A stretch of DNA of 64,000 bases, taken from NCBI GenBank assembly GCA_963971285.1, contig OZ020247.1:9010614-9074613 (forward strand), read 5' to 3'. The notes below the pieces were generated by a model that was given only the letters and a program-made list of their open reading frames with translations, was not told the DNA's origin and searched no databases. Below are positions 10,674-22,689 of the stretch, piece by piece; positions within the stretch are counted from its first letter, which is position 1, and every line of letters starts with the position of its first letter. Both the position numbers and the translations under genes were made by a program. Source of the stretch: Astropecten irregularis (Eukaryota > Echinodermata > Asteroidea > Paxillosida > Astropectinidae).

Positions 10674-11042
10674 TTAAAGGTCATATCATACTTTGGTTTT
10701 TGTCAAAGAAATGCAGATTCATGGACAAAAATATCAAGACTGATACACAGTAACAGTCATCTGTGAAAATGTCAGTCCCATACGGTGCCCACTTTTTGAG
10801 AAAATGGTGAAAAACAGCCACAGTATTTCTTAAGTCTGTTCTCTTTTATTTTTGATCTTTTAAAAGATCAAAAAGATTTTCGGTTGTTATTTTACATTTG
10901 TTTTTTTCATAAATACACCAATTCAGGCGGAAAAATTGTAACGGTATGTTTCTACCACCACCATCTTCACACCATGTAAGTTATACATAAATCTGTGAAC
11001 ATTTCTGTTTTGGCTTCTTACCAAAGTATGATACTACCTTTA
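10674..11042 (+). repeat. Family A MITE, full length
   Basis: TTAA on both sides; ends AAGGTCATATCATACTTTGG and CCAAAGTATGATACTACCTT. The central palindrome TTTTAAAAGATC lies mid-element and the right arm holds CACCACCATCTTCACACCAT. About 365 bp. It is one of the best-preserved copies and can serve as the reference for the family. Confidence 0.92.
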
Positions 11043-11529
11043 AGTGTCAGTGAAAACAAAATCACAGTGATACGAAGCTTGCATGTACGATGTTTTACCA
11101 TTTGAATCTATGTAATGCCTTTTTCATAAAGGAAAATTTGTAATATTCCTGGAAATTAAAAGTAGCTTGAATTAGTGCTGTATCAGTGCTTTTCCTAACA
11201 TCAGCTGGATTGTACAAGTTTAAAATTTCGAATACTATTTTTTTTTTCTAAATTAAAAAGAGAGATTTGTTGAAATGAGTTTGAATTGAAGTATGTAACG
11301 TGTAACGTAGGATATAATGTAGCATGGAAGTACTGTGGAAGTGTAAGTTTTTATGATTTTTGAAATACTCATATAAACTTCGAAATGATTAATTGGTAAA
11401 GCATGTGTTGTACACGTATAATTTCTTTTCGTAATATTCATTATTGTATGTCAGATGTACCATGGACGAGTTGTGCGCGCGCGTTTTTGGCCGTATAACC
11501 TATGAAATTCAAGCTTCACTGCATGTTAA

Positions 11530-11884
11530 TTAAAGGTAATATCATACTTTGGTTTTTGTCAAACAAATGCAGATACATGGTCAAAAATATCAAAGAAACG
11601 GTGAAAATATCAGTCCCAAACGGTGCCCACTTTTTGAGAAAACAGTGGAAAAAAAACCGGCTATAGTATTTTTTGGTAATCTTTTCACCATTATTTTTGA
11701 TCTTTAAAAGATCAAAATTAATTTTGGTCATTGGTTTTACTCTTCTGGATGAATACAGCATTTCAGGCAGAACAATTTTAATGGTATGTTTCTACCATCA
11801 GCATCTTTATACCTTGTAAGTTATAGGTATCAAAATGTGTGAGGATTTCTGACGGTATGCTACCAAAGTATGATACTACCTTTA
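11530..11884 (+). repeat. Family A MITE, full length
   Basis: TIRs AAAGGTAATATCATACTTTG and CAAAGTATGATACTACCTTT. The centre is reduced to GATCTTTAAAAGATC. TTAA is at the left; the right end reads TTTATG. Confidence 0.9.
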
Positions 11885-12152
11885 TGCAATTAACGATTCC
11901 AACGAGTCGAATATCGGATTTAATCAATAAAACTGAAATTGATTTACTTAAATGCAAATGCAGAGAAAACTGATTGAAGTCGATGTGTTGGCAATGACGT
12001 GTCTCGTGGAATATGTCAGTGAGTTTGGACAACTTTATTCTTGCCGTGGCTTTGTTATATTGAACGAAATTTAATGTACTTGGTGCGGTGAAGAAAATGT
12101 TATAATAGGTGATGTTTCTACGATGCATGGTCCATCAAGCTTTATAATGAGA

Positions 12153-12530
12153 TTAAAGGTAGTATCATACTTTGATTTTTGTCAAAGAAATGCAGATTCA
12201 TGGGCAAAAATATCAAGGAAGATACAGTAACAGTCATCTGTGAAAGTTTCAGTCCCATACGATGCCCACTTTTTGAGAAAACAGTGCAAAACGGCCACAG
12301 TATTTCTTGAGGCTTTTCTCTTTTATTTTTGATTGATCTATAAAAGATCAGAAATAATTTTGGTCACTGGTTTTACTCTTTTTCTGGATAAATGCATGCA
12401 GCATTTCAGGCAGAACATGTTTAACGGTATGTTTCTACCATCACCATCTTTAATTATACCCTGTAAGTTATAGGTAAATCTGTAAAGATTTCTGTTTCGG
12501 TATGATGCCAAAGTATGATAGTACCTTTAA
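12153..12530 (+). repeat. Family A MITE, full length
   Basis: TTAA-bounded. The left and right arms match the family and the centre reads GATCTATAAAAGATC. Confidence 0.9.
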
Positions 12531-13094
12531 AACAAAACAAGGCAGGACAAAAGACATGACTTAAAAAACAAAAATAAAATCCTCTGCGAATTATAGCAGA
12601 ATGGTTGGTTGTTTGTGTAACGAAAAAAGAAAATAAAGAAATTTAGCTCCATTTTTATTGAAACGGATTTCATTCGATCAGCTGATAAATACATGTATAT
12701 GTTCTTCGACATGTATGTTTTAATTTGGTTGTTTGTTTTTCTATTGATTGATTTTAATTAGGTCTAACTTAAATTAATGCTAAATGGACCGTTACTGAGT
12801 CATCAGTGTATTTTTTCCCTCATTATTATCAAAATTGTAATTGATTATTTTTAGCACTGAAAATGTTTGTTAAGAAATTGGGTACTTAAGGGGGTCGCAT
12901 TTCATTCATAATTATGCTGCGCACGGCCCGGTGGCGAATTTTCCCTTGTACGGCAATGTTACTAATATTTTTTTATCAAAAAGGTAACAAATTTTGTTTC
13001 TTTTCTTTTTCTTTTCTTTTTTTTCCCCTTGAGTTTCTTTTTTAGCAGTTTTATCCTAGTTACATTCTTTGGTTTTGTTTCTCTTTAGGTAGAG

Positions 13095-13461
13095 TTAAAG
13101 GTAATGTCATACTTTTTGGTTTTATCAAAGAAATACTGATTCATGGGCAAAAATATTAAGGAAGTACGGTAACAATCATCTGTGAAAAATTCAGTCCCAC
13201 ACGGTCCCCACTTTTTGAGAAAACAGTGAAAAAATCCCACAGTATTTCTGAAGTCTTTTCTCTTTTATTTTTGATCTTTTAAATGATCAAAAAGATTTTC
13301 GGTCGTTGTTTTACTATAATTTCTGGATAAATACACCATTTCAGGGGGAACAATTGTATGGGTATGTTTCTACCACCACCATCTTCATAAGATGTAAGTT
13401 ATACATAAATCTGTGAATATTTCTGTTTTGGTTTCTTACCAAAGTATGATAATACCTTTAA
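13095..13461 (+). repeat. Family A MITE, full length
   Basis: TTAA-bounded; centre TCTTTTAAATGATC. The right arm carries CACCACCATCTTCATAAGAT. Confidence 0.9.
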
Positions 13462-13689
13462 CTTCTCTTAAAGTCTTGGGGATTCATATTGTAAACAAAT
13501 GAAATGAGAAATTCGATGTGGCTAAAGAAGGGGTTCATTTGCCACTGCATGTTCATCCGAGGCTAGGGCCTATTTATGCTCCTAAAATTCCACTTTTTGA
13601 CACAAATTGGGCGAAGATGCGCTTTTGCGTGAATAAAGCAACTTAGTTCGGCTATAGAAATTGCTGTAATGCATCCCCGACTCCTATTT

Positions 13690-14500
13690 AATGGTTACAA
13701 TCATACCTTTTTTAAAGCTGTGCATAATTTGATTTGTTATGAAATAAAAACAAAGTTGTGTGAAATTTTCAGCTCATAATTGTAAACAATAGAAAACAGC
13801 GTCAAACCGTTGCAATTGTTACGCGAAATTGTAAGGTAATTGTAAATTGTGAGTTTTGATCTCAGAGATCAAAACTGTTTTCGGTCTTTTGTTTTACTCG
13901 TTTCTGGATAAGGCCACATAAAAAAATTACTTGCTTAGCGTCCCCGCCCGACCTCCGATATGAGCCCGACCTGTATTAATTTTTTTTTTTTATTTGTCTC
14001 AAAAAAAATTGATATTGGGGGAAACAATTATTTCTTGTATGTAAAAGCAGTGTGCGCTAATATCTACCGTAATTTTCGGACTAAACATCATGAAGGCCAC
14101 CTGGGGTAGAAGCCGCAGCATGCGAAAAATGATATTAAACAAGTAACCCCTGTGTCTGTGTGAGTCATTGATACATTTTTGTTATTTTAATGCTTTTACT
14201 AAGGTTTCTCTAGTCTACTGAAATTTCCAATGGTCAGATATCTAGCTTGAAAGCTTCTATGGTCTTCGGATCTTCCTAACATGTTTTCTGACCATGAATA
14301 CCATGTATCTTTTCTTCCACAGGCATGTTGCCATTCTATCCTTAAAATAAAAAATAAAAATAAAAACCTCCCTCCCTACCTAGAAAATTTGGAAAAGGTG
14401 GACGCTAAACAATTTTTTCTTTATGTGGCCTAAATACAGGATTTCTGGCAGAAACATTTTACAGTAATGGTTGTACCTAAGTATTATACCTAGAGCCTTT
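13690..14500. repeat. Degenerate family B element split by a family O insertion
   Basis: The left part has the B palindrome GATCTCAGAGATCAAAAC, then TTTCTGGATA at 13901-13910. The element resumes at 14431 with AAATACAGGATTTCTGGCAG. The 521 bp between are family O. Confidence 0.65.
13911..14431. mobile_element. Family O nonautonomous element nested in family B
   Basis: Ends are AGGCCACATAAAAAAATTAC and, inverted, TTTTTTCTTTATGTGGCCT; subterminal TTAGCGTCC is matched by GGACGCTAA. The uninterrupted order GGATA-AATACA seen in other copies shows where it entered. Confidence 0.75.
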
Positions 14501-14690
14501 CACAACACACACAGATCTTTTTATGTATATGACTTTAGTTTCTTGTACAAGTCCCTTTTGGTTTATATTTACAGAAATCACAGATCGTGTTCAGTGTAGG
14601 CCTACATGTATTGTAGCACCAATGATGAAGTCAGACCCAAAATACATACTGTCTTATTGATTGGTAGTGTTACATTGATCGATTGAAAAG

Positions 14691-14880
14691 ATAGTCTTGG
14701 TTCACTACTATATGTTATTACTCGAACGTACGAACCGATTATCCGCACTGGTCCGCACGCACGTACGGACATGTACGTAAAGGCCTCTCTCAATAGACAG
14801 GTCTTTACGTACGTGCGTGCGGGTCAGTGTGGGAATCGGTTCGTACGTTGAGTAATAACATACTCGAGAACCAAGACTAT
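14691..14880. repeat. Large near-perfect palindrome (~90-bp arms)
   Basis: ATAGTCTTGGTTC at the left is inverted as GAACCAAGACTAT at the right. The arms contain TATGTTATTACTCGAACGTA and GTACGTACGTGC-like tracts and the short loop is near 14790. It could be a foldback transposon or an inverted duplication. Confidence 0.8.
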
Positions 14881-15139
14881 TGAAAAGTCTGTTTCATAAG
14901 TTTAATTTATGCTGCTCCGACGTTCATCTCCATTTATTTACACGTTGTAGTCACAACATATAATTTCCAATGCCATCAGCATGGTGATTTTAGCCAATGA
15001 AGTATTAACCCCCTAAAGAGATAATTTGCATAATGCTCGATGGATTTAACCATTGTTATTACTGTGTGGTTCAACAATGTTATTTTAACATGATAACACA
15101 ATCATGCATACGTCCTTGCAGCACAAACCTTCCGGATTT

Positions 15140-15445
15140 ACCTATTACCTACAGGGTATAAAGATGGTGATGGTAGAAACATACCGTTATCATTTGTTTC
15201 TGCCTAACTGCTGTATTTATCCAGAACAGAGTAAAAGTAAAACAACAGTTTTGATTTCAGGGCGATCAAAACTCGTGAATAGATTTGAAAATACCGCGAG
15301 CCCTTTTTACCTCTTTTTTTAAAAAATGAGCGTCGTATGATGGAACTGGAACTGTGATATCTCAGATGACCCTGCTTTTACTGTATCTTTCTTGAAATGT
15401 TTGCCCATGAATCTGCATTTCTTTGGCAAAAACTGTATGAATTAC
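15140..15445 (-). repeat. Degenerate family A/B hybrid, reverse orientation
   Basis: It starts with the reversed right arm (CAGGGTATAAAGATGGTGAT), then a degenerate GATTTCAGGGCGATC centre, and ends in a reversed family A left end (ATGAATCTGCATTTCTTTGG). Confidence 0.65.
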
Positions 15446-15457
15446 AACTGTTACATC

Positions 15458-15838
15458 TTAAAGGTAATTTCATACTTTGGTTTTTTTGTCAAAGAACTTT
15501 TGCAGATTCATGAGCAGAAATATCAAGACAGATACAGTAACAGTCATCTGTGAAAATTTCAGTCCCATACGGTGCCCACTTTTTGAGAAAAAAAAACAGT
15601 GAAAAACGGCCACAGTATTTCTTAAGTCTTTTCTCTTTTATTTGTGATCTTTTAAAAGATCAAAACGCTTTTCGATCGTTGTTTTACTCATTTCTGGATA
15701 AATACACCATTTCAGGCGGACACATTTTAACGGTATATGTTTCTACCAGCACCATATATCTTCATACCCTGTAAGTTAAAAGTAAATCTGTGAAGATTTA
15801 TGTTTCGGTTTCTTACCAAAGTATGATACTACCTTTAA
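15458..15838 (+). repeat. Family A MITE, full length
   Basis: TTAA-bounded; centre GATCTTTTAAAAGATC; the right arm holds CACCATATATCTTCATACCC. It abuts the degenerate reverse copy just before it. Confidence 0.9.
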
Positions 15839-16435
15839 ACGCACATTCAACATAGACAATTTCGCGTAAATAGTAAAACTTTGCCAATTATTATAGTTGG
15901 ACATATACTACGTCCCGTGCATTAATTGCCTCGGATTGTCCACATCGGGTTTCACGTTTTCAGTGCATGCGCTGTGTATGTAACAATGCTCTGTTACTTA
16001 GCTGGAAAAATATTAAGCATTCAGGTGACACAGCAAAATAAACAATAGACCTATACACACAAGTGTTGCGTAAGTAGTATTGACATTTCTTGGTGTTGGA
16101 ATACATGCATATGCATTTTACCGTGGAGGAAGGGTTTCATGTGTTTGTTATTCTTCCATGCTTCATACCAACAATTCGGGAGCTTATGTTTTTTAAACCT
16201 ATAGCTGCATGCTTGTGTTTTGCTTTAGGTGTGGCGTTGCTATGAACAAACACCGCAAGAGGTCGTTAGTCAAACAATTCTCAGCTATTATAATCTTGTC
16301 TGCGCCTGCATTTTTAATTGATGTGTAAATAACATGGCACCAAGCTTAGAGATACCGCTAGTTACATCAAATCTCTTTTACGACTGACTGCAATATTTGC
16401 TTATGCTATCCCCTTTTCACTTTGCTTAAAGGTAA

Positions 16436-16749
16436 TATCATACTTTGGTTTTTGTCAAAGAAATGCAGATTCGTTGGCACAAATATCAAGGAAGATACAG
16501 TCACAGTCACGGTCGCATACGGTGCCCACTTTTCGAGAAGACAGTGAAAAAAAGACCACAGTATTTCATAAGTCTTAAAAAAATGTCACTGGTTTTACAC
16601 TTTTCTGAATAAATACAGCATTTCAGGCGGAAACATTTTAACGGTATGTTTCTACCACCACCATCTTCATATACCCTGTAAGTTATACGTAAATCTGTGA
16701 AGATTTCTCAGTGTTTTAGTATTCTATCAAAGTATGATACTACCTTTAA
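16436..16749 (+). repeat. Family A MITE with a deleted centre
   Basis: Both TIRs and arms are present but the central GATC palindrome is gone. Its right TTAA (16746-16749) is also the left TTAA of the next copy. Confidence 0.9.
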
Positions 16750-17095
16750 AGGTAATATCATACTTTAGTTTCTATCAAAGAAATACAGAATCATGGGCAA
16801 AAATATCAAGACAGATACAGTAACAGTCATCTGTGAAAATTTCAGTCCCATACGGTGCCCACTTTTTGAGAAAACAGTGAAAAACGGCAACAGTATTTCT
16901 TGAGTCTTTTCTCTTTTATTTTTGATTGATCTATAAAAGATCAAAAATAATTTTGGTCACTGGTTTTACTTTTTTTCTGGATAAATGCAGCATTTCATGC
17001 ATGCAGAATGAAGTTAACCGGGTATGTTTCTACCATATCCTGCAATAGAATTTTTTTTAAAAAGATTTCTGTCGTATGCTACCAAACTATGATAG
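16746..17095 (+). repeat. Family A MITE, back to back with the preceding copy
   Basis: It starts in the TTAA shared with the previous copy; centre GATCTATAAAAGATC. The right arm has lost the CATCTTCATACCC stretch and ends near CTACCAAACTATGATAGG. Confidence 0.85.
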
Positions 17096-17190
17096 GGTTG
17101 AACCATTCTCAGAAAATTACAGATTTCAATTTGAGATGTCAGCCATGGTTCTCTTTTCCTGAAATGAGAACATGGGCGTGTCAACAGACC

Positions 17191-17209
17191 GGGGGGGGGG
17201 GGGGGGGGG
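17191..17209 (+). repeat. Run of 19 G
   Basis: Nineteen consecutive G, followed by CGGGGCTGGG. It can form a G-quadruplex; polymerase slippage is likely and the length may be unreliable in the assembly. Confidence 0.9.
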
Positions 17210-17232
17210 CGGGGCTGGGCACTTAGAAGTAA

Positions 17233-17510
17233 GCAGTACCAGCTCTCTGGAATACTCTACCGATAGGCATTCGCACATCTCCATCCTTAGACAATTTCAA
17301 ATTGCAACTTAAGACCCATTTGTTTCAATCACACTTTAATCAGGTACTCCCATGATCCTTATTTTTGTATAAATAATTATTTGTATCAATCGTTTGTATC
17401 TTTTCTTTGTATCAATTATTTGTTCTCTCCAGCGCCTCGGAATAGTTTTCTAGATAGATGGCGCTATATAAATGCTTATTATTATTATTATTATTTATTA
17501 TTAAGGGGAC
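17233..17510 (+). mobile_element. 3' end of a non-LTR (LINE) retrotransposon
   Basis: Frame 17233-17355 reads AVPALWNTLPIGIR, then FKLQLKTHLF and a stop at 17353-17355. This is the familiar C-terminal motif after the reverse transcriptase of CR1/L2/Rex-like LINEs. It is followed by GATGGCGCTATATAAATGCT and an ATT microsatellite, a typical LINE 3' tail. A 5'-truncated remnant. Confidence 0.75.
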
Positions 17511-19211
17511 ATCATATTATTTGTCGCCCATACACTTTTTATTTACATTAGAAGTTTGACAAATTCCCAGTGTGAATCGCGGCCGATTTCAACCCCGCGT
17601 CAACCCCGAGATTTGTCTGGTCGGTGAAAAGGCCTTCGTTCACACACATAATGCCCCCCCCCCCCCTCCACGCATAACACACACACCCACTTTTCAGAAC
17701 CGGTTGACACCTCCCCCTCCCCTCCGCTCACATTTGTCACATCACAGCGGAGTGGAGTTCTAGGGAGTCGAGTACATATCGTAGCTTTCCACGCCACGTT
17801 TACATTACTTCTTTAGAAGCTAATTGTTCTGCTTTGGACTGCAATTTTACACCTTGCTTGACAACTCTCAGGTGAGTACCGTGAGTAAGTTGGAGGGTTC
17901 GAGCTTTATTTCGATTCATGTATATAAGCCTATGATGGCTGCCGTGTAATGTTGAGTTTTTGTGTGTATTATATAATTCATTTAAATGGACTTTGTAGTG
18001 TGGAATTCTGTAAACGGTGCCTGGGACATCCCATTGGCAAATACATGCAGCTAGAAATAGATCATGGAGGTACTCTCTAGCCCCACACAAATAGGGCTGT
18101 AGAAAAAGGGCTGTAAAATTACAATCCCCATGTACAGTTTTTTTATTGGCACATGTTCAAGCCATAATATTCCCATTGCAGAGACCCTTTAAAATATGTC
18201 GGGGTTCCTGAAGTTATAGTACCGTAGACTCTGGTTAGCTGATACCCAGCTTCTACTCACCTAAATTCTAGTTAAGTAGAAGCTGGGTATCAGCTAATTT
18301 CAGGAACCCAAATATGTCTATCTCTGGTCAATGGCGACCAGGGGAGACAGATTTTAAAAGAGAGCCATCTACAGCCATTTAGGGCTAGGACTATAAGGAT
18401 CGAGGTAGGCCTACTCCTACTTCCATGGTCATTAGGGTATGTGGATTTCTGTTCATGTTGGCTGCATGTACTGGCATGGTCATGTAAATGTACTTCCCAG
18501 GCCCACGGGACCTAGTTTACAGCCGGCCTTGCACCGTAAAGGCAACACGGAGCCCACCTGATCAGGGAGAAAGGTGGGCCCCCAGAGCTAGAGGGAGGGC
18601 CGAGGGTTGAACAACATGGTTCAACATTCCTATGGCTTCCACGGTACATCTCAGTCGTGGAATGTCGAGATGCATAAATGCACAGTCAAACTGTAATAAT
18701 TATTGACACAGGACTGGGAGAATACAACCATAGAGCTAAGTCGAGTGCCAGCGTGACTATTGTTAACGTGCCCTGTGACTCGACTCGATTCGACTACGAT
18801 GTTGTGAGGTCGTCATAATAATATCGTTCTTTACATAAGTTCCCGTCCTTAATACTTATGCAACTGGGTAACTGTTTACGTTAATGCTTAACAACGTGAA
18901 TCTGGATTGCATCCAGTAGAACACACGTATACATCAATAGGGTAATTACAAAGGATGCATGCATTGATGAACAATAGGAGGGTCTTAGCGTATAGCCTGT
19001 AGCGTTATATGCGATGATGTTGCACTTTTTTTCGGTCGCTGCCGCGTTTGGTGTTGAAGTAACGGTAGCAACCACAGACAGTGCATTGCATCTTCACCCT
19101 TACTCGGAACCGGTCGTTACTCTCGCTAGCTCGGGTAAGTTCCATCCTGATTCTTTTTTTATGACATTTTTGTTTAAATCAGATTCTATAACTTTAAATT
19201 TACTTTATAGT
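17511..19211. other. No recognised gene; contains the 18.2-kb hairpin
   Basis: A C-rich tract lies at about 17655-17670. Apart from the hairpin at 18202-18309 I see no structured element, and no ORF looks like a known protein. Confidence 0.5.
18202..18309. repeat. Hairpin with perfect 22-bp inner stem and 11-bp outer stem
   Basis: The inner arms 18235-18256 and 18276-18297 are exact reverse complements with a 19-nt loop. The outer arms GGGTTCCTGAA (18202-18212) and TTCAGGAACCC (18299-18309) also pair. The inner part is the size of a pre-miRNA stem-loop, but the perfect pairing fits a young foldback better. Confidence 0.8.
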
Positions 19212-19572
19212 TTAATGGTATTATCATACTTTGGTTTTTGTCAAAGAAATATGATTTATGGGCAGAAATATCAAGAAAGATACAGTTACAGTCATCTGAA
19301 ATGATGTTTTTTCAGTCCCAGACAGTGCCCATCTTTTTAAAAAAAAAGTGGAAAACGGCCACAGTATTTTAAAATCTTTCACCATTATTTTTTTATCTTT
19401 AAAAAATTGTTTGGGTCATTGGTCTTACTCTTTTCTGAATAAATAGGCATACAGCATTTCAGGGAGATTTTTTTTAAGTATGTTTCTACCATCACCATCT
19501 TTATACCCTGTAAGTTATAAGTAAATCTGTGATGATTTCTGTTTCAGTATGCTACCAAAATAGTACCTTTAA
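19212..19572 (+). repeat. Family A MITE, diverged
   Basis: TTAA-bounded; both TIRs are recognisable (TATCATACTTTGGTTTTTGT at the left, CTACCAAAATAGTACC at the right). The central palindrome is degraded. Confidence 0.8.
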
Positions 19573-20311
19573 CTCTTCCGCAGAGACGGTATGCAAGTAT
19601 TTTAGAGACGTTTCCAACGTTGTTGTGTATTCCACTCTAGATTCAGGGTGGTGAGTGGCATGGGGGCGGGGATAGAGATTCGGAGGTGGGGTCCGCCCTT
19701 GGCTGGATGTCACCAAACATTAATATCATAAGATGACTTGTTGAGTATCACCATAGTGATTTGTATTGTGACATCACAATGTTGCTTAGCAACTAAAGAT
19801 GAAGTCACACTTCAAGGTAGAATACAATCGGTAAAGGTCACAGAACTATTACTTTGCCAGATTAACATTCTGTGTACATGCTTAGTTTGAATTGGAAAGT
19901 AAAGGTCAAGCCCTTATTTTGAAAATTTGGAGGAAAAGATTTGAGAAAGAAACATAAACGCGCACGTTCAAAATCACCGCGCGCGCTGAGACTATTTGCT
20001 TTTAATGAACTTATTTGCATCAATTTTTAGTTTAATCAGCCTAGTGCAGATTTTGTCTTTGGCTGATATGGAAATTTACCCGATGTATAAAAAAGAGATA
20101 AAAATATGACTCTCTGATTGAGCAAAATTACGATATAGCAGTAATAATTGTTCAGAACATCGGTTTCGTTCTATTTTAATTCTTTTTTTCTTTGATAACA
20201 TATGAATTTCAGATAGAAATTTCATTCGAAAAAATCCCCGAATCTGCCAAGTTAACTCGAGCCGGACTTGGTCAAAAAAGACGACTTTTGGGTCTCACTA
20301 TTTTTACACTG
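19573..20311. other. No recognised gene
   Basis: AT-rich, with a GCGCGCGC-containing patch near 19978. No ORF resembles a known protein and I see no repeat shared with the rest of the window. Confidence 0.45.
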
Positions 20312-20550
20312 CGGCCAATTTCATAGAGCTGCTTAGCACAAAAATTCGCTAATCATGACATTTCTGTCTTAGTAAAAACAGGAATAAAAACAAATTTTCC
20401 TTGTGTTGTGTATCACATGCAATTGTTCTATGGCTGTTTTTCGCTGACCATGAATATCAAATCGAATTTTCAATGGTGGTTTGCTTTATTGGCAACACAT
20501 TTTTGTGCTGAGCAATTTTTTGTGCTAAGCAGCTTTATGAAATTGACCCC
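20312..20550. repeat. Family E MITE
   Basis: GGCCAATTTCATAGAGCTGC at the left is inverted as GCAGCTTTATGAAATTGACC at the right. The inside has TTGTTCTATGGCTGTTTTTC, the reverse of the CAACAGCC block. Confidence 0.85.
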
Positions 20551-21116
20551 AGGAAGGTTCGCAGCATGGTGTGCTCAAATTCTCGTAAGATGTAGATTAA
20601 TCTTTTTCGGTGGGTCCCAACGATAAACCGTACCGGTAATGAGTTCGCGGTCGAATATTTCGGTGTTTTTTCCAAAGCCAAGTTAAAACTTGGGCTGCAC
20701 TCCATTTTGGGCGTATGAGGGCGCTCTTCGGTCATCAGAGTCGTGCAACAGATTGAGTTAATGTACTGAGCGACGCTTTGACCAAGGCTACTTTAATGTA
20801 CGCAGTTTCAGCAGACGTCAAATCAATGTGTGAGGTCAATCTGCTGACTTTCTCACGAAACCATCAAAGTGAACAGACTTTTTTCTTAATCGGTATGAAC
20901 GAATGAACTTTTTCTTTCAAACTTTTAGTATTTTTAGTAAAATATACGAAGTTAGGAGCACATCCCTAGAGTTTATAGGCTCATGCATTTTTTTTTTCAG
21001 AACAAAATATTAAACCATACCTGTTATTAGCACTTTTCACTACGTACAAATAGCTAGGCCTACTGACCACATAGCACTATAATCTCACAACCACCACCAT
21101 ACACTGTTTGCTTATA

Positions 21117-21379
21117 GGGCGTTTACGAAACGGAAGCTCAGGCTCCGTCTCGATCAGGCTCTAGCTCCATTTCGTGAATTAGTTCTGAAATTTTTGAACA
21201 GGTACCAAAATAGAGGCTTTTGGCTGCGGTTCGGAAGTATATTGTCTGGTTTGGAAAGGGAAACAGAGTTTCAGCTTTCCACAACGAATATTTTAAAAAC
21301 CACAACCTATATTTTCAGCATAATGGATGTCAGAGCTGGAGCCTTAGCCTGAGCCTAAGCCTCCGTTTCGTAAACGCCC
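21117..21379. repeat. Family C MITE with TA target duplication
   Basis: TIR GGGCGTTTACGAAACGG is exactly inverted at the right end, flanked by TA on both sides. The inside has CAGGCTCCG / GAGCCTGAGC repeats and TTTTGGCTGCGGTTCGGAAG. Confidence 0.9.
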
Positions 21380-22577
21380 TAAGTTAGGCAGATAGTGTTG
21401 ACGGTCGTAGAAGTGCGTAGTTCGTTGTTGCTATGGAGTACAGGTGCATTCACTCTGCTGGGCCGCGGTATAGCTGTCAAAAAAAGGGGACAACCAAATC
21501 AAAACGAGCCAAACCCAAGCGAGAAACGGCGTGCATCATCTAAACCACTCTTTCGTCATTCTTACTCTGAACTTATAATCATGGATTCTTTCTGTGTCCA
21601 TCTTTGTTTGTTTTTTTTCTGTCATGTAGACTAGACCTACAGGAAATCCTGCAAGCATTTTAATCACTGGTGCCCCGTAAGCAGCGTTTGGGATGGGCTG
21701 CGTACCTTCAAATAGCGGTACTGCTGAGAAGCCGCCGACCAAGAGGTTATATGCGTGTGCACAGTTTGATAATTGTTTGTTTGTGTGATGCACATTGTTG
21801 CTTTGACAATTTCATCTCCTAACACCTGCGCCGTTAAAATGTTGCGAATTTCCACTTAACACATGATGCGCTGCGTCACCTGTACCGTATACGCGTAGCG
21901 CGCGTCACTATGACAAGCCAGAGATACAGAGAATATAACTTAACATGGATATAGAACGTTATTCATGTACTTAATTTGGACTATTTTTCAATTATGGCCA
22001 TTATAGGGCCTAAATTTCTGACCGTGAATCCCTTCTTTTTTGCTAGTTTTGTATTCCGCGGCACCGCGCCAAAAGTACCTTTTATTCCGTAGCAACAACA
22101 CTCTATGACCACTAAACTGCGAAACGTGCACTGCACACTTATATTGATAAACACTATTTTTTTTTTAGTACATTGCACACTTCTCAATATATAGGCCTAC
22201 ATTTTCATTTTGTTTTCATTTAGTAAATTCTTTTTTGAGAACGGTGTATAGGAACACAGTCTAGTATTTCAATTTTGTATTTACAATGACAATAATTAAC
22301 ACGATTTACGAACGAAAAATCACATAATTAATACCCACAAATTATCGATTTGAAAGAAATCATCATTAGGAATTAGGATTGAATAATTAATTTATGATGA
22401 CATGCAAAATCAACTTCATGTGTACTAGGAAATTGTTGTTTATAGCTAGGTTCTAACATTTCAATTAATTTCCAAGCAATAACCAATCGTAGACAAATCG
22501 TCTGGTACCTGTACTCATGCCTGGTTATTCCGTTTGTTTTGTATAGGCCTATGAGCCACCAAACAAAGGTTGGCAAC
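21380..22577. other. Upstream region of GSTT copy A
   Basis: No gene recognised. It must hold the promoter and 5' UTR of copy A. The stretch AACAAAGGTTGGCAAC just before the ATG is matched at copy B (AACAAAGGTTGACAAC), so it belongs to the duplicated unit. Confidence 0.5.
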
Positions 22578-22689
22578 ATGGGACTAACACTCTACTACCA
22601 CCCACTGTCTCAGCCGTCTCGAAGCGTCTACATGTTCTGTAAGCTCAACAAAATCCCATTCACTGAGAAAGTTGTGGACCTCATGCATG
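22578..22689 (+). CDS. GSTT copy A exon 1
   Basis: Start ATG to donor GTAAGA. It carries catalytic Ser11 (LSQPSR) and ends after one base of the Gly38 codon. Confidence 0.95.

Noticed and set aside
11735..13461. Repeated GATCTTTTAAAAGATC sites as operators or bacterial terminators
   Set aside because: Each is the centre of a family A element at a fixed position, so they are transposon parts rather than independent regulatory sites.
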